IMG/VR virus record: IMGVR_UViG_3300023176_003811
Span: 1 to 45,889 of that record
Strand: one strand, 5' to 3'
Length of the DNA stretch: 45,889 bases
Origin: a virus
Shown piece by piece: positions 32,450 to 43,000 of the stretch. Below the pieces are notes generated by a model. The model was given only the letters and a program-made list of their open reading frames with translations. It did not search any database and was not told where the DNA came from. The stretch's first letter is position 1. The number at the start of each line of letters is the position of its first letter. The translations under genes were made by a program, and so were the position numbers.

Positions 32450-35400
32450 CTATTTCGGATCCGTATCATATATATCCTTAGGATCCCAAGGGTCGCCATC
32501 AAGATCCGGCACACATTTTTTCTGTATGAAGTCATATACATATCCTTGTGGACAACCATCCGGAGTTGGATCTGTATCTGGAAGAGTAGCACCACCGATC
32601 ACCCAGCTAAAACTTAACGTACATGTGGCTGTTGCTGTTTCTCCAGTCTCTGTATCAGTTACTGTGGCTGTACCAGTAATAGTGCCGTTGTACTCGCCTT
32701 GTCCAAATGAGAGAACATTTAACAATTTCATGCTGCATGACAAGTTCTTGCCACTTGCAGTTGTACCAGATCTGGTGCCGGCGCCTGATTTTGTTGTGGT
32801 CCAGGATACCTTATAATTACCACTACCGCCTGATACTCCTATACCGCCTGACGCTGTAATATTTGTTTCATCGGGCCCGCTGATTTCTTCTATCTTTCCG
32901 GAGTAGGTGGCGGCGCCCACACCGTTGTATGCTTTCAGTGGGGTATTAGGGCCACCAATATGCATACATTTTCCAACTGTGTATAGTGCAAATGATGCTG
33001 TGGCTGATTTTGACAATCCGTATTGATCTGTAACAGTGAGATTGATCTTACCTGCTCCACATTCGGCGGCAAAAACTCGTGCCGTACTTGGATCATCTAG
33101 TGCAGAAATGCTACATGGTCCTGAACCGCTAACAGGTGAAAGACTCCAGTTGTAAGTCCATCTCGAATCTGATTTACCACCTGTAACTGTTGCGGTTGTT
33201 AATGCCGTTACACCTTGGACCAAACCGTCTGGATCGCCCTGTGTCTTATTTGCATCAGTCAGCGTTATTTTTATGTCTTCGTATGCTTTCTTGATATTAA
33301 ATAATTTTGAGCCTTTACCGCCCAGTGTTCCTGCAGGGTAGAATGCATAAACACCGCCAGTGCCATCTTCAGATATGGTTGCTGCATCATCACTAAATCT
33401 AAGAATAGCGTATCTGTTATTAAAAAAATTGCCAGTAACTTTTCTAGGTTGTCCCGGCAGGTCGATATACAACAAGTTTCTTTCCTGGGTACCTGTGCTG
33501 TTTAGATTACTTCTTACTTCGAAATCTCCAATAAAATCTTCTTTGTCATAATGTTTCAGCAACTCAGCGTCTGGTATCACTTGCCAGGTATCTTTATCTC
33601 GTATAGTCCATGTTATCTTTACTGTTCCAGGTGGTGTTTGATCTCCTGGTGCATCAAAAGCAATTCTCCAAGTTGGAGGCTTGGGCTGTCTGCTTTTTAT
33701 ATATAGTGTTTTCGTTCTGCTGGGTGACCCTTGTGAAGTGCTGTAAATAGTAAACCACTTAGTTGGGAACCATTTACCATTAGGCTTATCTGCACTTATT
33801 GTGGGATTCAGAATAGGTATTGTTGCTGCTGGATTATTAGCAGTACCTGCGTAATAGTTATTATCTCTCAGTGAGCGTGCATAATCATTGGTGCCGTCAT
33901 TAGGAGATCCAACTACATTAAAACTAAACTTATGCCAGTTTGAAGCATAAAAAACTAGCTCACTGGGTACCGGTACCCCGGCTTCCTCAGCATATACCAT
34001 GGAAGTGTGAGGTTCAAACCAGTGTTCAGGATTGTTACTGATCCCCGTTTCGTCTACTGCTGGTTGATCATTTTGTCTTACAATATACCAACCTGCACCA
34101 GCTTGTATGGTGCCGCCATGGCCATGAAGTATGCCTCTTTCCTGTACGTTTGTGCCTGTAAAATAAAGTTTCAGCGGCCACTTAGGGTATGGCTGGTTTG
34201 CATTAGGTGCATATAGCTCTATCCTGTTAGGATCCAAAGAAGTTGGTGAACGCATGTATACTTGAGGAGTGGCGTCTTTTACATAGTGATTGCCAGATCT
34301 TTCATAATTCTCAGGGTCATATCTAAAACCAGGTTGATTTGGTGCTATGTATACCCTGCCTCTAATATAAGTTCGATCTGGTGTACTCAGTCCGCCTATC
34401 ATTTCATAGCCTGTATCTTCTCTGAAGTTATACTGGGTGAACACTGAACCCATGTTTACCTCCATGTAGTCCTTTGTAATTATGAGTTCCTGCTTATCAG
34501 TAGTGGGATCCGTATACTCACTCACAGGGTGACTATAATCTGGATGCTGTGGACCAAACTGTGGCCAGCCTACCAGTCTATAACTTCCAGGGCCACCCTC
34601 ATCCAGCATAATTTTAACCTTTTTCTGATTCATTCTGGAAGTACGTATTCCTATTATGAGGTTCATATCCTCACCTTCTTTGTATCTTCTGCCGTTTGTT
34701 ACACTTACTATACCTGTGGGAACGTATACACGATTTTCTGTAATGTTGGCTTTAACCTTAGAAGTAGTGTTAACTGCTTTGCCATAGCCATTGGCTGCAA
34801 TGGCAAGGAACTGTAGACCCCAGGTAACATTTTGAATATAGTTTTGTAAATCGCTTCGCCACCCACTTTTCCAGTTACTGAATACCAGGTTATTATACCC
34901 TTGGTTAGTGATTACATTCTGACTATTGTTTGTCCCAAAGGTTGTATTCGGTCTAGAGCCAACCGGCGCCCAACCATCTTTAGAACTACCGCTGAAAGCA
35001 CTGGTGGCCCAAAACCAATTATAACCATCATTAAAAGCCGCCTTGTTACCCCAATATGGATTATATACAACCCATCTATAATAAAGTGTGCCTTCACCAT
35101 ACGTGTGCCAACTCACATGTGGTGTATTAGAGTGAGTAATACTTTTTGTAGGGGCGGCGGCAGTTACACTACCGCCATCAATGTTTTCGGTATATGTCCA
35201 TTGTGAACTGAAGCCATACGATGTGCCCCACTCATTAATCTCATAAGTTGTAAAATCGTAAACTCTTAGATTAAACTGGTCACGAACTACACCACCAACC
35301 AGTAATTCAATTTTAAATTGCTCAAAGTTTGTCGCAACACCACCATATGGTGAGTCCTTGCGAGCATACATGGTAAATTTATCTCCGGCCCTAATCTTTG

Positions 35401-37267
35401 TATCTGTTGATTCAGTAACTGTAGCGTCACGATTATATGTGGTGTTAGTAGGTATCGAGTTAAAATTACCAATATAAGAAAAATCGGCTTCACCAGTACC
35501 ATCATTACCAGCATAAGTTCTGGTGTACCGCCACTGGTATCCTACGTCCCCCAGATTATCTATTATGGTTTCCACCGTAAATGCTGTGTCTTCATTAGTA
35601 CTCCAGGTCTTTACTCCATCAATGTAACCTATGTAGTCCACCTCGGGTACCCGGGTTTGGACAAAAATTTTATAAGCCGGTGGGCCATATACAATGGTTA
35701 GATTTTTAGAAACCGCAGGAGTCGAAGTGCTGGTTGGATTCTCTGTGAACATTTGTAGGATAAATTTTTCTGTGGCTGTATCGCCATCGAATCGAGTTGT
35801 TATCTGAAACACCTTTTCACCTATGTTCCTGGGATTAGTAAATTCCATAGGCAGTTCAAAGTCACCACTATCAGATACAAAATCACCGCTAGTAGGGTTG
35901 CCGCTGGAAGTAGGGTCTGCAATCACTCGCCAGTAGTAATGGTGGTCATCTGGCATATTGACTGCTCTAAACTTCTCAGTGAAAACACCCCCGTTAACTA
36001 CACCACTAGTACCAGTTAAAGTATAATCGGGTGTCAAGGGCATTATATCCACATTAATCAGGTAATCATCATAAGTATAATTTACTGTGATGTTCGTTTC
36101 CTGTGGGTCGTACAGTGCTTGTGTTGCTGTACATTTCATACGAAATTTAATCTGATCCAGTGAGGTATCAGTAACACTGTTCCATTGTATCCTGTGATGC
36201 CCACCGGTTCCGTACTCCACGTCATCAGGATAAGGAACTATTGGATACTCGGAATCATTAATAGATCTCCAGCCCACATCTCCTACTGTGAGATCATCGT
36301 ACTTTGTATCTATAGCCGGATCATAGTATTCCCAATCATATACTACAGTTTCTTGTGGGCTTCTACCGTATGCTGGATCAAACACAACTTTTAATCCAAG
36401 TTTATTTGGATTATATTGAGTTCCTCGCCACCTTAGCATTGGGTCTGGAGGAACAGGAAAACTATTGTCAAAGGTGTACTTAGCTATACTATAAGTACCT
36501 ACACGGGCTCCGTCATCCCCCCTATAGTCATTCCAAAACGCATCTTCTGCAGATGGTGTTACTATTGGATCCGCTGGTTGATAAGGTGTATAATCTACTG
36601 TAATAGTATCACTAATTTTTTCACTTCTGGAAACTTCTCTTAGTGCTCCTAATTCACCACCGTACGGTACCAGGTCATCGTTTAAAGCATATGATATTGC
36701 TGTGGTTTTAACTCTGAAATAATATGTATTTTCAGCCCTTGTAGACAAGCCGAAACTGTCTGCAGCTTGACCTACATCAGTAAAAGTACGAGTTTGCGAT
36801 GTGCTCCAAGTATTATTACCGGTGTTCAGTTCTTGCCACTCCACAATAATTTCTCTTCTGGTGATGTCTGGACGCCAAGGAACAATCTCGCTATTACGTG
36901 AATCTACATTAACCACCACATCCATATTAATCAGGGTGTAATTGCTCCAACCATTAAATGTATCATTGCCTAAGGCAAGCGTAATTGTTGGATCAGGATA
37001 TGCGGCAAAATATCCCACAGAACCCAAAAAGTCGCTAAATGATAGTGGTCCGTTTTCTGGTAGTACTCTGGCAAGTTGTATCTCACCACTGGGTGTTAGT
37101 ATGGGAGTTCCGTCAGGTCTGCGACGACCATTGGGATAATATATGGGCATGCCATAGTAATCCGATATCTGAAAGACATCGATTGGCGCTTCGTTGGGAT
37201 TGTCAGTTAAAAAGTAACTGAACTCATCTCTTATATCGCTGGCTCTTATTGGGATTTCAATGGCCAT
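32450..37267 (-). CDS. Giant Ig-like/fibre structural protein (1605 residues)
   Basis: The protein starts MAIEIPIRASDIRDEFSYFL, with a short Pro-rich region (PNGRRRPDGTPILTPSGE) and FSDFLGSVGYF that may be a tail-binding segment. Over a thousand residues of beta-strand-rich sequence follow, full of Tyr, Thr, Asn and Asp, broken by segments such as YYFRVKTTAISYAL, HHYYWRVIADPTSSG and YQWRYTRTYAG that look like repeated fibronectin- or Ig-like domains. Near 1370-1460, TYNWSLSPVSGSGPCSISALDD followed by INLTVTDQYG is a clear PKD/Ig-like unit. The last 40 residues are Asp/Pro-rich with two Cys (DGCPQGYVYDFIQKKC). It shows no enzymatic motif. AGG lies 13 bases before ATG. It is probably a long adhesin-like tail fibre. 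Confidence 0.78.
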   Translation of the reverse strand: MAIEIPIRASDIRDEFSYFLTDNPNEAPIDVFQISDYYGMPIYYPNGRRRPDGTPILTPSGEIQLARVLPENGPLSFSDFLGSVGYFAAYPDPTITLALGNDTFNGWSNYTLINMDVVVNVDSRNSEIVPWRPDITRREIIVEWQELNTGNNTWSTSQTRTFTDVGQAADSFGLSTRAENTYYFRVKTTAISYALNDDLVPYGGELGALREVSRSEKISDTITVDYTPYQPADPIVTPSAEDAFWNDYRGDDGARVGTYSIAKYTFDNSFPVPPDPMLRWRGTQYNPNKLGLKVVFDPAYGRSPQETVVYDWEYYDPAIDTKYDDLTVGDVGWRSINDSEYPIVPYPDDVEYGTGGHHRIQWNSVTDTSLDQIKFRMKCTATQALYDPQETNITVNYTYDDYLINVDIMPLTPDYTLTGTSGVVNGGVFTEKFRAVNMPDDHHYYWRVIADPTSSGNPTSGDFVSDSGDFELPMEFTNPRNIGEKVFQITTRFDGDTATEKFILQMFTENPTSTSTPAVSKNLTIVYGPPAYKIFVQTRVPEVDYIGYIDGVKTWSTNEDTAFTVETIIDNLGDVGYQWRYTRTYAGNDGTGEADFSYIGNFNSIPTNTTYNRDATVTESTDTKIRAGDKFTMYARKDSPYGGVATNFEQFKIELLVGGVVRDQFNLRVYDFTTYEINEWGTSYGFSSQWTYTENIDGGSVTAAAPTKSITHSNTPHVSWHTYGEGTLYYRWVVYNPYWGNKAAFNDGYNWFWATSAFSGSSKDGWAPVGSRPNTTFGTNNSQNVITNQGYNNLVFSNWKSGWRSDLQNYIQNVTWGLQFLAIAANGYGKAVNTTSKVKANITENRVYVPTGIVSVTNGRRYKEGEDMNLIIGIRTSRMNQKKVKIMLDEGGPGSYRLVGWPQFGPQHPDYSHPVSEYTDPTTDKQELIITKDYMEVNMGSVFTQYNFREDTGYEMIGGLSTPDRTYIRGRVYIAPNQPGFRYDPENYERSGNHYVKDATPQVYMRSPTSLDPNRIELYAPNANQPYPKWPLKLYFTGTNVQERGILHGHGGTIQAGAGWYIVRQNDQPAVDETGISNNPEHWFEPHTSMVYAEEAGVPVPSELVFYASNWHKFSFNVVGSPNDGTNDYARSLRDNNYYAGTANNPAATIPILNPTISADKPNGKWFPTKWFTIYSTSQGSPSRTKTLYIKSRQPKPPTWRIAFDAPGDQTPPGTVKITWTIRDKDTWQVIPDAELLKHYDKEDFIGDFEVRSNLNSTGTQERNLLYIDLPGQPRKVTGNFFNNRYAILRFSDDAATISEDGTGGVYAFYPAGTLGGKGSKLFNIKKAYEDIKITLTDANKTQGDPDGLVQGVTALTTATVTGGKSDSRWTYNWSLSPVSGSGPCSISALDDPSTARVFAAECGAGKINLTVTDQYGLSKSATASFALYTVGKCMHIGGPNTPLKAYNGVGAATYSGKIEEISGPDETNITASGGIGVSGGSGNYKVSWTTTKSGAGTRSGTTASGKNLSCSMKLLNVLSFGQGEYNGTITGTATVTDTETGETATATCTLSFSWVIGGATLPDTDPTPDGCPQGYVYDFIQKKCVPDLDGDPWDPKDIYDTDPK

Positions 37268-37291
37268 TAAAACAATTCCTACCTTTACCTA

Positions 37292-39286
37292 TTATTTGGA
37301 ACGCTCTAGCTCATCTATCTTAGCCTGCAATTCCTCCACTGTACCACTTAGTTCTTTGACGGCTTCCACAAGCAGTCCCACCATGTTGCCGTATGCTACT
37401 CCCAACATACCATCTGGTGTACTGTCGTCCTGTGTTACTGCTTCAGGCAGTACTTGTTGCACTTCTTGTGCTACTAAGCCGGTGTAACGTTTAGTATCTT
37501 GTGGTTTATCTGATCTATTGTATGTATAACCTGTTAATTCTTTTACTTTATCAAGTGCATGCGGTATAGCACTTAAATTTTTCTTTAATCTTAAATCACT
37601 GAATGCTGTGATGTCACCATCTGCTGTGATGCCACCAGTTGTGTTGAACCTGATTGTTTGTCCCTCAGAGTCCACAAAATCCAATGTACCAGTATGGTTA
37701 ATTCTCGTACCGCCCAGTGTAATATTAGCATTTATTGTTGTGTGACCCTGAAAAGTTTTTTCACCTAGCACAGTTTGATTATAGTTTCCGGTACGCACAA
37801 AATCCCCTGGCTCAAATCCGTCCAGTGGTGTAACACGGGTTATGTCAAACTCACCTGACACAGAGTTATAAGATAAGTTTGAAGTGTTAGCCACACCAAA
37901 TTGACCACGCATATATGGTACATTTGCTCTGTAATCATAATCGTATGTTACAAGTGTAACTCCGTTAACTGCGTCTTCCACAGTAGTTGTGGTTTCAGTA
38001 AAATCTATACTGTTGGTAGTGCTTGTGAGATTAGCAATGCGTTTGGGTTGAGGTTTGAACACCACATTGCCTGTGCTACCCAGTACTAGCATGTCGTCAT
38101 CATTACCGGCACTTGTTGGTAGAGTATAACCGTCTATTATTACAGTATTAGCATTTATAGTGTTTGCGTATAGATTTTCAATTCTGTTGTCCGCATTACC
38201 AATGTTGCCACCGCCTCGTGTTTCTAGGTCTCCATACACAACAACATTTGTGATGTATGCATTGTTTAGCGGAGACAGTGCTGTACCAATATCAACTACA
38301 CTACTACCATTATTTTGTATACCGCCAGATGTACCATTACCTAAAAATAAATTTGTGATATAACCATCATTAAATGTAGTTGTTGCATTACCTAAATCGT
38401 AAGTGTCATGTTGATTGGAAATCAGGTGTGCATTTTTATGATAAACATTGCTTGCTGTGATATTGGCACCATCAGCACCAAACTCACCAGTGTTTAAATT
38501 GTAACTGGCATTTGCACGTTCGGATACTTCTGCAAAATTAACACGGCCCTGATCATCTGTTCTTATATTGATACCCGGACGTATAGTTATGCCTATTCCA
38601 CCTGATTGACTTAGTTGGTTATAAAAATTGTGTGCTGTACCACTTACCCCACTATTACCATCTGCGGCTGTGAAAATGTCTGAGTGTCCACTAAAAATCG
38701 CAATTATTTTTTCGTTATTGTAATAGTCAGCACTCTGATATAACTGCTGGTTTGTATACACCAATGCTAATACACTGCGTGATACACCATCAGTGTCTAA
38801 TAAAAATATATGTCTTATTCTGCTACCATACTCTGTGGGTGTGCCACCAATACTGGCGCCTGAGTATGTAGACTGTGTATCAATTACACCTGCAGCTAAT
38901 GAAGATTGTCTAAAATCTGTTCCATCATGAATATAAAATAAGTTTTCTGTTGTATTAAAATATGCTGTACCAGGCTGTTTTTGGCTAAAATCATTATTGG
39001 GTGCAGTAGCCGATACTATAATACCTGTGGGTATCCATGCACCTGATGTGCCATCTTTAACACGAATTTTTTTATATACGTTATCGTACCATAATTGGCC
39101 GTCAACTGCTTTATTTGGAGGACTACTGTGTGCAAAATTGTCTAACATGTCCACAGTTGTGGACGCCACAACTGCACCATAATTTTCATAATTACGACCT
39201 ATTAAATCAACACTGTAGTCCTGATTAAGATCGCCATCAGGTATAATTATGGAATCGCCGCTTCTGTTATTAATTACATATGGCAC
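37292..39286 (-). CDS. Tail fibre-like protein with S74 (endosialidase-type) self-cleaving chaperone
   Basis: The 664 residues share their N-terminal 270 with the fibre at 30213-32381. The shaft (about 280-540) contains Asn/Gly-rich turns such as NNGSSVVDIG and AYITNVVVYGDLETRG. The C-terminal 102 residues begin SDLRLKKNLSAI at about 563, then GYTYNR, YTGLVAQEVQQVLPEAV, LGVAYGNMVGLLVEAVKEL and a terminal coiled coil. This is the peptidase S74 intramolecular chaperone, which trimerises the fibre and then cuts itself off before the Ser of SD (family knowledge). GTG at 39286 has AGAGGA about 6 bases upstream. It lies between the small structural protein and the giant Ig-like protein with gaps of only 11 and 24 bases. 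Confidence 0.9.
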   Translation of the reverse strand: MPYVINNRSGDSIIIPDGDLNQDYSVDLIGRNYENYGAVVASTTVDMLDNFAHSSPPNKAVDGQLWYDNVYKKIRVKDGTSGAWIPTGIIVSATAPNNDFSQKQPGTAYFNTTENLFYIHDGTDFRQSSLAAGVIDTQSTYSGASIGGTPTEYGSRIRHIFLLDTDGVSRSVLALVYTNQQLYQSADYYNNEKIIAIFSGHSDIFTAADGNSGVSGTAHNFYNQLSQSGGIGITIRPGINIRTDDQGRVNFAEVSERANASYNLNTGEFGADGANITASNVYHKNAHLISNQHDTYDLGNATTTFNDGYITNLFLGNGTSGGIQNNGSSVVDIGTALSPLNNAYITNVVVYGDLETRGGGNIGNADNRIENLYANTINANTVIIDGYTLPTSAGNDDDMLVLGSTGNVVFKPQPKRIANLTSTTNSIDFTETTTTVEDAVNGVTLVTYDYDYRANVPYMRGQFGVANTSNLSYNSVSGEFDITRVTPLDGFEPGDFVRTGNYNQTVLGEKTFQGHTTINANITLGGTRINHTGTLDFVDSEGQTIRFNTTGGITADGDITAFSDLRLKKNLSAIPHALDKVKELTGYTYNRSDKPQDTKRYTGLVAQEVQQVLPEAVTQDDSTPDGMLGVAYGNMVGLLVEAVKELSGTVEELQAKIDELERSK

Positions 39287-39297
39287 GTTTTATCCTC

Positions 39298-39969
39298 TTA
39301 ACTTAACTGTACTCTTACTGTGTAGATAACTTCTATCACACGGTTAGCACTTTTTTGCACAGGGTGGAATATCACATGTGTCAACATAGTGCTTGTATTA
39401 ATTCTTTCTTCTTCTGTTGCCAAGGTATCATCACTTGGGTAACTAAACAGTGCTAATTCATCGAAAACATATTCACCTTCGTTCGTTAAACTGTTATCAA
39501 ATTTACTTTGCCCGGAAGGCTCGCCATATGATAATGTACAAGTAACTTTGATGTCAGTATAACTACTTCCTGGTATGATATCAATTCTGTTATTATCTTG
39601 GTCTGTATTTACAGAGCTTGCACTTACTGGCTTCCAGTATGTTCTACTATATAAGTTAGCACCTGATTCGTATGCTTCTGTTACCCTGGGTGCTTTGTAG
39701 GAAACTTTACCAGCAGTGTCAACACTTGTTGCACCATTACCAAACACCATGTAATGAATGTATGCACCTGATTGGTTGTTCAATGCCTGTGCAACCATGT
39801 ACGCCATGTTACCGTAGTGGATAGCATTTCTCTTGTTTACTAACTCTTCTCCGGTTTCTTTATCTCTGATTAGAATATGACCGCTTACATTGACGCCCAT
39901 TTTATCATCAGGCTTGCTTGTGCTGGATTTCATTTCTTTTAGTTCCTGTTCTTTTTGATTGTTGCTCAT
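39298..39969 (-). CDS. Small virion structural protein
   Basis: The product has a hydrophilic N-terminus (MSNNQKEQELKEMKSSTSKPDDK), then GHILIRDKETGEELVNKRNAIHYGNMAYMVAQAL, HYMVFGNGATSVD and YVFDELALFSYPSDD. Proteins of this kind occur among tail/baseplate structural genes of marine T4-like phages, from memory. Start choice is open. The frame reaches a TTG at 39999; ATG at 39969 has only AGAG beside it; ATG at 39933 has AGGA about 10 bases upstream and is the only one placed sensibly behind the GATAAATA at 39975-39982. The domain begins after residue 23, so all three give the same folded protein. Confidence 0.72.
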   Translation of the reverse strand: MSNNQKEQELKEMKSSTSKPDDKMGVNVSGHILIRDKETGEELVNKRNAIHYGNMAYMVAQALNNQSGAYIHYMVFGNGATSVDTAGKVSYKAPRVTEAYESGANLYSRTYWKPVSASSVNTDQDNNRIDIIPGSSYTDIKVTCTLSYGEPSGQSKFDNSLTNEGEYVFDELALFSYPSDDTLATEEERINTSTMLTHVIFHPVQKSANRVIEVIYTVRVQLS

Positions 39970-39974
39970 ACTCT

Positions 39975-39982
39975 TATTTATC
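39975..39982 (-). promoter_or_regulatory. Possible late-type box GATAAATA
   Basis: Minus-strand GATAAATA, 5 bases before the ATG at 39969 but 41 bases before the ATG at 39933. If used, the message would begin at about 39969, so translation would start leaderless there or at 39933. It may also be a chance match. Confidence 0.4.
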
Positions 39983-40005
39983 GCTTTTATTAAATACAAT
40001 GTTAA

Positions 40006-43000
40006 TTATAAGTTATGCAAGAACCTCATAATACTGTTAAGTGTTGTGTAGTCTGCGTTAGCTCTGTCAGCCAAACTTTGTGCAGACTGTCCAGCAATAA
40101 CTGCGTTGTCCCAAGTATCTCCTGCTTCTTGGCCAGCATAATTGAACGACGACAATGTAACTGTAGCACTTTGTACAAACACATTACTAAACATTACATC
40201 TCTGTGATCAGCAACCAGTGTTACATTAGAACCGCTAATTTGATCCACTAATACAACTTGTGCGTTACTGCCATTTGTTATTCTGACACCTTCGTCCACT
40301 GCAAGATTAGCATTACCACTTAATTCTAATACTGCTGATGTAACATTACCATTTGCTGTTGTTACCGTTGTAACATTAGCAGATACATTACTGATTGTGA
40401 TATTACTGTTGGATATTTCGTCCCATGCAACTTGTACGTTCCAAAGGTTATCGTTAGGATTACTTGGTGTCAAGTCTATCGCTTCGTCCCAACTTGCAGG
40501 CAGCTCGTATCTGGTACCTGTATCCAACCATATATTTGCTGCTGGGTTCAAGTGGTTAAACAGTTCAGTAAACTCTCCACTGTATACCTCTGTACCATCT
40601 ACGTGATCCTGTATTGTGGTGCCTGCAACACCGCGTGTTAGCAAACTAATTGTTTTTCCACTGCGCCTTGCATATTTTATCTGCTCACTGCCTACCCAAA
40701 TAACACCAGGGTCTCTGGTTGTAGGATCAATTAGGAAATTGTCATTGTCCAGTGTTATCTTTTCACTATACGAATAAACATTGCCCACAATATGTGTAGT
40801 GGTTTCTGGTCTGATTCTTAAGTAATCTGTAGAACCAAATAAATTTAGATGAACCCTGTGCTTAACTTCTGCACCATAAGGAATCTTTTCAACCACTAGT
40901 GCTGTTGCATCATTTGTTTGAACATCAAAAGAGCCCTGAGCTGCGTCTACATTTGCTGTGTCCCAACCGTTAACAGTGTCTACATAATATACAGCATCTG
41001 TTTCATCAGGGTCACTGCCTGAAATAATATTTGTTATTGTGCCATCATTAAAATGTCTGAATTCCACATTTGCAACGGACACATAATCGTTATTACCGGA
41101 CACACTGCTAAATGTATATGAAACATTTTCCCAGGACTGTATGACATAGTCTTTGTCCACTAACACTGTTTGTGTGGTTGTTGGCACAACAGCCCTTGCA
41201 TAAAAATCCTTGCCTGATGCTGATAATGTGCTGCCTGTTGGTATAAACAAACTTAACGGAGAGCTTAATGTTATGGTGTTATTATTAATATCTAAAATTT
41301 CACCCAGCAGATTTGAATTATAATATAGTATCTGCCCAACTCTAGCATTTACATTACTTAATAGTTCTATGGTGTTTTCAGTAATTGATTTATCACCAAA
41401 TGTTGTTAATCTTATGTCATCTGTTAATGTAAATCTAAAGGAATTATATCCGCTACCACTAACAACGTTAGCAAACCCAGTTATACTACCACTTGAATTA
41501 ACTATTACATTTGCACTTGCTGGTGTGGTTGGGCCATACCCTGTGCTGTCTGTAATACGTAATGTTGGATTTACATAGCCTATACCTGGATTAACAATTT
41601 CTATATCACTAAGTGAAATTCCACTGTGAATTACATTTGCATTTGCAACATCATGCGGATCGTATTGTGTAGTAATAACATTTTCACCCAGTGCAAATTC
41701 TGAGGTAGTAACGGTCATAACTAAACTTTCTAGTGGATCAATCAGCGCCATTTCTTCTGGACGTTCTTCGCCGTACAATACTCTCTGGAATGTTACTCCA
41801 TCAAAACCTTCGTAATTTTCTTCATTTCTACGCAGTGTTACATTGCCTTGCTTATCAGTATCAAAAACGCCTTGGTAATTTACTAATTCTTTTGTGCTGT
41901 CCCATGACGTATCACCAACACCTATTGTTGTTACTATACCGTAATTATTTGCATTACGGTCGTCAGTATATGTGGTATCATTGATGCTTAACATGCTGTC
42001 AAAGCCTTGGCTATCAAATCCAAACTCTTTGATAATTTGATTTATGTAATTTACATCATCAATTATGGTTTGAAATTTTTGTGCATCCAGTGTTTCGCCA
42101 CGGAAGTTACCACCCACTTCTTTCTTAAGCAGAGCAAGAGTCCTATCCAGTCCACCATCTTCTATCATGTTGTAAAGTACAGTGCTGTTTGTTATGATAT
42201 CTGCGTTATTGTAAGCAGTGACATCATCAAAATACGTATTAATTTCAGCAATAAATGTAGCCTTAGCATCTGGTGAGTATGCCAAAATTCTGTCAACAGC
42301 ACGAATTTCATTCGCCACTTGTAGATACCCTTGAGCATCTGCTTGTAGCGATATATTAGATGTATATAGAGGAACAATGTTAGCAAAGTTTTCTGCAATA
42401 CTCATATTAACTGGAGTAGTTTCCTTGTTCCAGTTTCTCATGGTTGGTAACCAGTTAGTGCGGTCAAACACTAATTTGGTATTTGCTGTACGTATTGGAG
42501 ATTGACTTTTATCTGTGACTGTAATATAATCACTGTGTGCAATACTGTTTTGCATTATTTTTAAATCTTCTGGATTGGTTTCATCCAGTATAATCACAGT
42601 GTTACTGATATTATCCACATATGGTGGATTATCAAAATCGCTTAATGAGCTCTCACCTATATATTCTATAGGAGTTTTCTTACCATCTTTGTATTCTCTG
42701 ATTTTACTTGTATAAGGCTTGACCTCATTCATGTAATCCAATACTTTCTGGAAGTTATCTGGTTTAAATCCAGACACTGCTATTAAGTCGTCTTCTTCTT
42801 TTTCTACATACAAATAAGAAGTCTTAAATGCCCAATCTAACTGATTTTGTTCCATATATGCATGCTTTAACATAGCAAAGAACAATTTGTTCCACTTGTT
42901 AGTGTTTACAAACACTTTGTCTCTGAGAGCGATCAATACACTTCTGAGTTCAGCACTCAGTAGAGGAGTTGTGCTATCAGTAAACACTGCATCATTAAAT

